Positions 1 to 7,630 of a DNA stretch of 64,000 nt are shown in pieces; position 1 is the stretch's first letter, and each line of letters opens with the position of its first letter. The notes below the pieces were generated by a model, which saw only the letters and a list, made by a program, of their open reading frames with translations, did not search any database and was not told the origin of the DNA. Source of the stretch: Aquilaria yunnanensis (taxonomy: Eukaryota; Streptophyta; Magnoliopsida; Malvales; Thymelaeaceae); NCBI GenBank assembly GCA_039654915.1, contig CM077599.1, forward strand, positions 25,853,501 through 25,917,500, written 5' to 3'. Made by a program: the position numbers and the translations under genes.

Positions 1-95
1 TTTTTAAATGGTAATTCTTTTTATTTATGAATGATTTTTAATACTAACTAAAAAAATTTATCTTTTATATTTTTACTTCTTTTTTTACTTTCTTT

Positions 96-475
96 CTTTT
101 TCTTCTTTTTTACTTTTTTTACTTTTTTTTTTTTTTTTAAATTTCTTTTAATTTCTTTTCTTTTCTTTCTTTTTTATTCTTTTCTTTCTTTCTTTTCTTT
201 TTCTTTTTCTTTCTTTTATCTTTCTTTTCTTTTTCTTATCTTTCCTTTCTTTTCTTTATCTTATCTTTCTTTTATTTTTCTTTCTTATCTTTTCTTTTAT
301 TTTTTTTTATCTTTCTTTTCTTTCTTATCTTTCTTTTATTTTTCTTATCTTTTCTTTTATTTTTTTATCTTTCTTTTCTTTCTTATCTTTCTTTTATTTT
401 TCTTTCTTTTCTTTCTTTTATTTTTCTTATCTTTCTTTTTTTTTCTTGTTTACTTTTTTTGTTTTCTTGTTTAAT
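96..475. repeat. Pyrimidine-rich low-complexity tract (TTTCTT/TTATC)
   Basis: About 380 bases of degenerate T/C repeats inside LTR-C. The mirror copy on the purine strand is at 60720-61125. No coding signal is seen. Confidence 0.9.
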
Positions 476-589
476 GAAAGATATTTATTATTTTAAAGGA
501 TTACTCAATTTATAAAAGAATTAAAAAAATAATAATTAATTTTTATTTAATAAGAAGTTAATTTAAAAGAGTTTAAAAATAAAAATTTT

Positions 590-690
590 GATCATGGTAC
601 GGGGCGTTGTTACTCAGCCAGACCCTCTTCACCAGGTGAAGCAGCTCAAAAGCGGGCACGAGACAGTTTCCAGCCAATATACCATGAACT
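590..690. other. 101-bp GC-rich hairpin module of the LTR, copy 1
   Basis: A GC-rich block inside very AT-rich LTR sequence. It can fold with outer arms CATGGTA/TACCATG, flanked by A/T arms, and with a perfect central stem CTTCACC-A-GGTGAAG. The same 101 bases occur at 26684-26784 and, reversed, at 60502-60602. By eye all three are the same, although their flanks differ. It does not resemble a tRNA or 5S gene. Function is unknown. Confidence 0.8.
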
Positions 691-2410
691 AAAAATTTTT
701 ATTTTTTTATTTATTTTTTTTTTATTATTTTTTATTATTTTATTATTATTTTTTTATTATTTTTTTTTATTAAGAGAAACAAAAATTTTAAACAAAAGAA
801 GAAAAGTTTTGATATTTATTTAATTTATTTTGGAATAAAAGATTATTTAACCGAAAACTTATATGTATTTTAAAACAAAAGTCTTGATATTTTTATTTTT
901 ATATTCTTCTTTGTTTGATGAAAGATTTTTTTTTTTTAATTTTAATTTATATTTCTGAAAATATATCTAATCAATAAGTCAAAAATATTTAAGAGAAAAT
1001 TCAATTATTTTTGTTTTATTTTGTATTATTTTGAAATTATTTGATTAAGATTTTTATAAAAGAAACAAAAAGTTATATAATTTAATAAGTAAAATATTAC
1101 TGAATAAAATATTAACCCAAAATTTTTACGCTTTTTATTCTTTTTATTAATAAAGAAAACTAAAAAAAATTATATATTAATAGATAATTAATATATTAGT
1201 CTAAAGTTTTTTTTTATTTTTTATAAAGAAAAAATTTATTTATATATTTTATTTAAAAATATTTCCGAGCCATGAATCCTGGCGGATCATTTAGTCATGG
1301 AGTTTTAATTTTTTTTTCATTTCATTAATTATTAATTTTAAAGATGTATTAAAAGAATGATTTTATGTTTATTTATTTATTTATTTTATTTTTGAATTAT
1401 TTCATTATGTTTGTTTATTAAAAGGAATAAAAACTTTGTTTCAAAATAAAAAAAAGTAATTTTTATTAGCCTTTAGAAAATCATTCACGTAAAATTCCTT
1501 TTTTTATCTTTTAATCATAAAAAAATTCAATTAATAAAGTGGGGCTTTTTGGCCATCCACTTTAATAACACAATAATAATAAAAGTTAGCACAATTAATA
1601 TAGTTAGATTAGTTGGATTAGTTAGTTAATAACAATAAAAAAGGTTAGTAAAAGTTAGATTAAATTAATTAACAACAATAATAAAAATTAGCCAAGTTTA
1701 ATTAAATTAATTGTTAACAACAATAATAAAAAGTTAGTCAAGTTAATTAAATTAATTAATTAACAACAATAATAAAATTTAGCCAAATTAATTAATTGTT
1801 AATTAACCAAGTTGATTAAATTAATTAACAATAATAAAAGTTAGTAATAATGCAAAAATTAAAAGGTTAGTAACAATAATAATGTTAAAAGTTAGTTGTT
1901 AGTAAGTTAGTTAACAAGTTAATAATAACAAAAAAAAAAAAAAGGTTAGTAACAATAACAATAATAAACAAATAAATACACAAGTAAAAAAAATAAAGTT
2001 AGTAATTAATTCTGAAAAAAAAAACAAAATAAAAAGATTAGTGACCAAGATGAAAGAAGTTGAAAAGATGAAAGATTAAATTTGAATTTTACCTAGAAGT
2101 TGAAATTTTTGAATTTCCTGGGTACGCGGGCGCGACGCGGCAGAGAGGGGCAGGGGGGTGGGGCTGCTGGCGTGGCGGCACGGGGCAGGGGCGACGGCGG
2201 CGCTACGGCGGGGCGGTGTGAGCGGCGGGGCGGCGAGGCGACGGGGCGGCTTGGCGGCTGGGGAGAGGAAACGAACGGCGGAGGAGGACGGCGGCGTCAC
2301 GGCGAGATGGGCGGCGGGACGGCAAGGTGGAAGGACGGCGGCGGCGCGAGGGAGAGGGACGGCGGCGGCGAACGGCGTAGGGCGGCGGCGGCGGGCAGCG
2401 AGGGGCACGG

Positions 2411-2444
<34 letters not shown>

Positions 2445-2583
2445 ACAGCAAAAAAAAAAATTGGCTTTCTGGGGAAGAAGGGAAGAGGGCTGGGGCTAAG
2501 GGCTGTAATTTTCTCTTTTTTTAAAACGGAGCTCTAAGTTTTTTTGCTATTTTTTTCTGTGTTCAGAACTGAATTTGGGGGGG

Positions 2584-2591
2584 TATTTATA
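2584..2591 (-). promoter_or_regulatory. Putative LTR-C TATA box
   Basis: TATAAATA on the minus strand, just upstream of a C-run and the GC-rich leader. The same context is found in the other LTR-C at 57351-57358 and in LTR-A at 5157-5164. Confidence 0.6.
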
Positions 2592-3058
2592 GAAGGAGCT
2601 TAGCTGAACTGTGGACGGATAAATTAATAAAAAATTTCAAACTTATCTCTTAAATTGGTAAAATGACAATTTTAGTCCTTTACGTCTCTCAGCCTCTGGA
2701 TAAGTTCCTGAAGCTTCTGATTTTGACAATTTTGTCGTTTTCTGTCAATTTGAGCCAAAAACGTCGGCAGACTCAAAATTTTATGTGAAAAACTGCCAAA
2801 TGCTCCTGGAACTTTCAGAATTTGTCAATTTTGCCTGAAACTTCTTAATTTTGTCATTTTTACCTCAAACTTTTAATTTTTTTGTCATTTTTTCCTGAAA
2901 TTTTATTTTTATTTCAAACACATACATATTCACACATATATTATTTTAAATCAAATCTTCTCAAAATAAAAATATATTTTAAACTAATTAACATAATTAA
3001 AATTTTTTAGCAATAATAATAATAATAATGATAATTTTTTTAATTAGTTTTTTTTTTT

Positions 3059-4500
3059 TAAGGATGGAACCTTTACCTCGACATCAATCAATCAATCCGA
3101 GGTTTTAAGGATGGAACCTTTGCCTCGAGATCAATCAATCAATTCGAGGTTTTAAGGATGGAACCTTTACCTCGACATCAATCAATCAATCCGAGGTTTT
3201 AAGGATGGAACCTTTGCCTCGAAATCAATCAATCAATCTGAGGTTTTAAGGATGGAACCTTTGCCTCGAGATCAATCAATCAATTCGAGGTTTTAAGGAT
3301 GGAACCTTTACCTCGACATCAATCAATCAATCCGAGGTTTTAAGGATGGAACCTTTGCCTCGAAATCAATCAATCAATCTGAGGTTTTAAGGATGGAACC
3401 TTTGCCTCGAGATCAATCAATCAATTCGAGGTTTTAAGGATGGAACCTTTACCTCGACATCAATCAATCAATCCGAGGTTTTAAGGATGGAACCTTTGTC
3501 TCGACATCAATCAATCAATTTGAGGCTTTAAGGATGGAACCTTTACCTCGACATCAATCAATCATCGAGGTTTTAAGGATAGAACCTTTGCTTCGAAATC
3601 AACCAATCAATCTGAGGTTTTAAGGATGGAACCTTTGCCTCGAAATCAATCAATCAATCCGAGGTTTTAAGGATGGAACCTTTGCCTCGAGATCAATCAA
3701 TCAATTCGAGGTTTTAAGGATGGAACCTTTACCTCGACATCAATCAATCAATCCGAGGTTTTAAGGATGGAACCTTTGCCTCGAAATCAATCAATCAATC
3801 CGAGGTTTTAAGGATGGAACCTTTGCCTCGAGATCAATCAATCAATTCGAGGTTTTAAGGATGGAACCTTTATCTCGACATCAATCAATCAATCCGAGGT
3901 TTTAAGGATGGAACCTTTGTCTCGACATTTTCATCATCGAGGTTTTAAGGATGGAACCTTTACCTCGACATCAATCAATCAATCCGAGGTTTTAAGGATG
4001 GAACCTTTGCCTCGAAATCAATCAATCAATCTGAGGTTTTAAGGATGGAACCTTTGCCTCGAGATCAATCAATCAATTCGAGGTTTTAAGGATGGAACCT
4101 TTACCTCGACATCAATCAATCAATCCGAGGTTTTAAGGATGGAACCTTTGTCTCGACATCAATCAATCAATTCGAGGCTTTAAGGATGGAACCTTTACCT
4201 CGACATCAATCAATCAATCCGAGGTTTTAAGGATGGAACCTTTGCCTCGAAATCAACCAATCAATCTGAGGTTTTAAGGATGGAACCTTTGCCTCGAAAT
4301 CAATCAATCAATCTGAGGTTTTAAGGATGAAATCTTTGCCTCGAGATCAATCAATCAATTCAAGGTTTTAAGGATGGAACCTTTGCCTCGAAATCAATCA
4401 ATCAATTCGAGGTTTTAAGGATGGAACCTTTGCTTCGAAATCAATCAATCAATCCGAGGTTTTAAGGATGGAACCTTTGCCTCAGAAACAATCAATTTTC
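3059..4500 (+). repeat. 47-bp tandem repeats, 3' region of a Tat-type element
   Basis: About 30 units of 47 bp. Each has a two-tier stem made of CGAGG/CCTCG and AAGG/CCTT around the loop ATGGAA. Units are separated by an ATCA-rich spacer. Variants alternate (CGACATC, CGAAATC, CGAGATC), which suggests higher-order amplification. The array lies just upstream of a polypurine tract, the place where Tat/Ogre elements often carry tandem repeats. It probably belongs to an element whose 3' LTR is LTR-A at 4663. Confidence 0.9.
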
Positions 4501-4649
4501 CTTCAACGATAGGAGAGCTCCTATCGCCGGGGTTCTAAGGAGAGTTCCTTAACCTCAGGATTTAGGCGGCGAAAAGGTTTTCAATGCCTAGCTAAGCTGG
4601 ACGAAATTTGGTAACTAACTTTGCATACATCATGTCCCATGAAGCATGC
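4501..4649 (+). other. Conserved pre-polypurine-tract segment with hairpins
   Basis: It begins with a single 77-bp-type unit (stem CGATAGGA/TCCTATCG), then a segment (GGCGGCG, CCTAGCTAAGC) that recurs before every polypurine tract in the window (20650, 42665 reversed, 53510 reversed). The right part forms the arms described for 4599-4683. Confidence 0.75.
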
Positions 4650-4683
4650 AAAGGGGGGCAGCTGTTGACACCCAATTTCGTCC
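4599..4683 (+). other. Nested hairpin enclosing the polypurine tract and LTR start
   Basis: GGACGAAATTTGG (4599-4611) is the near-perfect inverted copy of the LTR-start bases CCCAATTTCGTCC (4671-4683). Between them, TTTGCAT (4620-4626) pairs with ATGCAAA (4646-4652), and TCATG (4630-4634) pairs with CATGA (4638-4642) around a 3-base loop. The polypurine tract lies in the 3' side of this fold. The same arrangement recurs at 20686-20769, 42561-42644 (reversed) and 53405-53488 (reversed). Confidence 0.8.
4650..4662 (+). promoter_or_regulatory. Polypurine tract (plus-strand primer)
   Basis: AAAGGGGGG followed by CAGC, directly before the LTR start TGTTGACACCC. This is the expected primer for second-strand DNA synthesis of the element on the left, so LTR-A here reads as that element's 3' LTR. 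Confidence 0.85.
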
Positions 4684-5156
4684 GACCATAAAAATTTTTT
4701 TAAAAGAAATTAAATAAAAGAAATTAAAAAATTATTATTTTTATTATTATTATTATTACTAAAAATTTTAATTAGTTTAAAATACATTTTTGTTTTGTGA
4801 AGATTTGATTTAAAATGATATATGTGTGTATTTGAAAGAAAAAAAGAAAACTCCAAAAAAAATGGCAAAATTTAAAAGTTTGAGGTAAAAATGACAAAAT
4901 TAAGAAGTTTCAGGCAAAATTGACAAATTCTGAAAGTTCCAGGAGCATTTAGTAGTTTGTCACATAAAATTTTGAGCCTGCCGACGTTTCTGGGCCAAAT
5001 TGACAGAAAACGACAAAATTGTCAAAATCAGAAGCTTCAGGAACTTATCCAGAGGCTGAGAGACGTAAAGGACTAAAATTGTTATTTTACCAATTTAAAA
5101 GATAAGTTTGAAATTTTTTATTAATTTATCCATCAATAGTTCAGCCAAACTTCCTC

Positions 5157-5164
5157 TATAAATA
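5157..5164 (+). promoter_or_regulatory. Putative LTR-A TATA box
   Basis: TATAAATA followed by a C-run and, about 45 bases on, a pyrimidine-rich leader. Position and context match 57351 and 52899 (reversed). Confidence 0.6.
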
Positions 5165-5729
5165 GCCCCCCAAATTTTGTGCTGAACACAGAAAAAAAAT
5201 AGAAATGAAGCTTAGAGCTCCGTTTTGAAAAAAGAAAAAATTATAGCCTAGGTCCCTGGCCCTCTTCTCTTCCTCTCCAGAAAACCTAAACCTTCTCTGA
5301 CCCTTTTTTTTTTTTTCTCTCCCCCCGCGCGCGTGCGTTCTGTTCTTCACGTTTCTAGAATTTCAAATTCAGTTTTTAAGGGTACAACTCTCATTTAATC
5401 CTTCATCTTTTCAATTTTCTTTCACTTTGGTCACTAACCTTTTATTTTGTTCTTGCAGAATTAATTACTAACTCTTTTATATTTACTTGTTTATTTGTTG
5501 TTGTTATTATTACTAACCTTTTATTATTGTTGTTATTATTATTAACTTACTTCACTAACTTTTATTATTATTGCTGTTATTGTTGTTAACAATTAATTTA
5601 ACTAACTTTGCTAACTTTTTTTATTGTTATTAACTTACTAACTTACTAACTTTTATTTTTATTGTTACTAACTTTTGCTAATTATTACAATTCATGGAAG
5701 GTTATACCTCCTATTTTTTTTATTCTTTT

Positions 5730-5753
5730 AATGGATGGCCAAAAAGCCCCATT
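5730..5753 (+). other. AAAAA-loop hairpin in LTR-A
   Basis: AATGG-AT-GGC, loop CAAAAA, GCC-CCATT. The same fold recurs at 23000-23027 and 59630-59657 (and reversed at 1536-1563) with longer outer arms AAAGTGG/CCACTTT. The outer arms differ but still pair. Role unknown; it could be an RNA processing or termination signal. Confidence 0.6.
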
Positions 5754-6310
5754 TTTATCATTGTTTTTTAATATTTCTTTATGTGTTTTCTCTTTATTTG
5801 TTTATTATTTAATTTATGCATCTTTTACTTTTTTTTTAAATGGATGTCTAAACCAAAACAAAAAGAAAACCTCCACTTTATTCATTTTCCTTTATTTACT
5901 TTATGCAAAAATTTTATTTTATTTAAAAAAAAAAGAAATTAATCATGAAAAAAAAATAATATAAATAAATAAATGATAACTAATTAAAATAAAATCCTTT
6001 TATGTGAATAATTAATTTTATTCTTTAAGACTAACATAATATTTTTTAAAAAAAAGCTAATTATCTTTTATTATTTCTTTAAAAAACAATAAAAAAATAA
6101 TTAATTAACTTTTTATTCCTTTTATTAAAATTAAATAAACATAAGTAAATAATCACAAAAAAAAAATAAAAATCATTTCTTTTTAAATATATCTTTAAAA
6201 GTAGCAATAATTAAAATTTAATAAAAATAATAATAAAAATCCAATAAAATTATGATTAAGATTGATAATTAATTAAATAATTAAAATTTAAAATTTAATA
6301 AAAATTAAAC

Positions 6311-7284
6311 TCCATGTCCAAATGATCCGCCAGGATCCAATGGTTTGGAGAATAAAATTTTTTTTCAATAAAAATAATAAAAATTAAAACAAAATCTTTC
6401 TTTAATAAAAGAAGCATATGAAAAATCAAAACTTTTCTTTTATGTTTAAAATATACATATAAATTTTTGGTTTTCTTTATTAAATAAATAAAAATCTTAA
6501 TTAAATAATTACTTTTGGTTAATCTTTTATTCAGAATAAATTATATAAATATCAAGACTTTTTATTTTATTTTTAATACACATATAAATCATTAGATTTT
6601 TTTTAAATAAAATCTTGATTAAATAATTACTTTTTGATTATTATTTTATCAAATAAATAGAATAAACATAAAATAAATGTCAACTCTTTAATTTCTTTAC
6701 AGATTTTTGATATTAAATATTTAAAAATTATTTTTTGATTCTTTTATAAATTGAGTAATTATTTAAATAATAAATATCTTTCATTAAACAAAGAATCTTT
6801 CAAAACTAAACTAAAAGAATAAAAAAAAAAAGAAAAGAAAGAAAAGAAAAGTAAAAGAAAATAAGAAAGAATAAAAATATAAAAAAAGAAAGAAAGAAAA
6901 GAATAATAAAATATAAAAAAAAATAAAAAATATATTTAGTTAATATTAAAGACCATTAACAAATATAAAATTTCATAAATAAAAAGACTTACAAATTTAT
7001 TAATTAAACTAATAATTAATTTAATAATAAGAATTAAATAATTACGATTAATTAAAGTAATTTCCATATCCGGATAATCCAGCAGGATCTACGGTTTGGA
7101 AAATATCAAACTTTTTAAAATAAATAAATTAAATAAAAAGATAAAAAAATCCATATTTTTACAATATGGATAAAATTGTTTAAAATTTCACCAAATTCCG
7201 TGTCCAAATGACTCGGCAGAGTCCATGGTTCGGAATAAAAATCTTCCGTGTCCAAATGACTCGGCAGAGTCCATGGTTCGGAAG
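6311..7284 (+). other. Set of four covarying hairpins in LTR-A
   Basis: Hairpins at 6311-6349, 7061-7102, 7196-7235 and 7243-7284 share one plan. The outer arms are TCCA:TGGA, TTTCCA:TGGAAA, TTCCG:CGGAA and CTTCCG:CGGAAG. The middle arms are CCA:TGG or CCG:CGG. The inner arms are GATCC:GGATC, ATCC:GGAT or GACTC:GAGTC around a 4-base loop (GCCA, AGCA, GGCA). Internal loops are TGT or TAT on the left and TT on the right. Substitutions in one arm are matched in the other. Confidence 0.75.
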
Positions 7285-7524
7285 TATAAAATTCTATATA
7301 AATTAATTACCAAAAATCCACATCCAATTAATTCAGTTAAAAATTCTAGATTGAAAATTAACTGAAATTTATTTAAAAGCAAAGCGAAACAAAATTAAAA
7401 TCAACTAAGGTGCCAATTTTTGGGCGTTTTAACAAAGTTGTTTTAACGTAACCGTACTCCCGAACCCCCGAACTCTCGCAGACCAATATTTAAGGTGACC
7501 AATCGACCTAGGTAAACAGATTGG

Positions 7525-7565
7525 TGGCGACTCCCGAAAACCCGACGTTGCCACAGCTTGGCGAC
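7525..7565 (+). promoter_or_regulatory. Alternative stems and duplicated primer-site start at LTR end
   Basis: TGGCGACTCC, the first ten bases of the primer site at 7559, also occurs at 7525-7534 inside the LTR end. GTTGCCAC (7547-7554) can pair with GTGGCGAC (7524-7531) or, minus its last base, with TGGCGAC at 7559-7565. The two stems exclude each other. This arrangement is kept at LTR-B and LTR-C ends. Confidence 0.6.
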
Positions 7566-7576
7566 TCCACTGGGGA
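7559..7576 (+). promoter_or_regulatory. Primer binding site, tRNA-Arg
   Basis: TGGCGACTCCACTGGGGA starts 3 bases after the LTR. It is complementary to the 3' end of a plant tRNA-Arg, the usual primer of Ogre/Tat elements (tRNA identity from memory). Confidence 0.8.
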
Positions 7577-7630
7577 GATTAGCGAACAGCTTAGCGGTGG
7601 AGGGACTTAGCTGCACAGGTTCAGCCACCC

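Larger units (their letters stand above)
1..3058 (-). mobile_element. LTR-C, partial, Tat/Ogre-type Ty3/gypsy element
   Basis: This is the reverse complement of about 56,900-61,183, so it is a near-identical inverted copy of LTR-C. It lacks the TRIM insertion found in that copy and is cut by the window edge. In its own sense it holds an AT-rich U3, a TATA box (2584-2591), a GC-rich leader (2115-2450) with a GA dinucleotide run, and clusters of ACTAAC motifs. Its terminal TGTTGACACCC is missing. At about 3058 it joins plus-strand 47-bp repeats through a shared T/A run, which marks a rearrangement breakpoint. The open frames in the GC-rich leader are treated as composition artefacts. Confidence 0.85.
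4663..7555 (+). mobile_element. LTR-A, Tat/Ogre-type Ty3/gypsy element
   Basis: A 2893-bp LTR starting TGTTGACACCC and ending GTTGCCACA. It is followed after 3 bases by a tRNA-Arg primer site and preceded by a polypurine tract. It therefore acts as 3' LTR for the left element and 5' LTR for the right one. Contents: U3, TATA box (5157-5164), C/T-rich leader, a splice-donor-like GGTAC and an acceptor-like TTGCAG near 5455, an ACTAAC-rich stretch (5460-5690), an AAAAA-loop hairpin (5730-5753) and four covarying hairpins (6311-7284). A near-identical copy is at 50512-53425 on the minus strand. The hydrophobic frame at 5662-5964 is T-rich and not considered a gene. Confidence 0.9.

Noticed and set aside
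590..690. 101-bp module as a tRNA, 5S or snoRNA gene
   Set aside because: No cloverleaf, no A/B or C box pattern, no 5S-like sequence found.
2076..2537. Overlapping Arg/Ala/Gly-rich frames on both strands
   Set aside because: GC-rich LTR leader open in several frames at once. The same stretch in the other LTR-C is split by a TRIM element.
3059..4500. Regularly spaced repeats resembling a CRISPR array
   Set aside because: Plant DNA, spacers are not unique, whole units are tandem, and no cas genes are present.
5662..5964. Hydrophobic 100-residue frame in LTR-A, also reversed at 52116-52397
   Set aside because: T-rich sequence read as Phe/Leu/Ile. The two copies lose frame relative to each other near the end.
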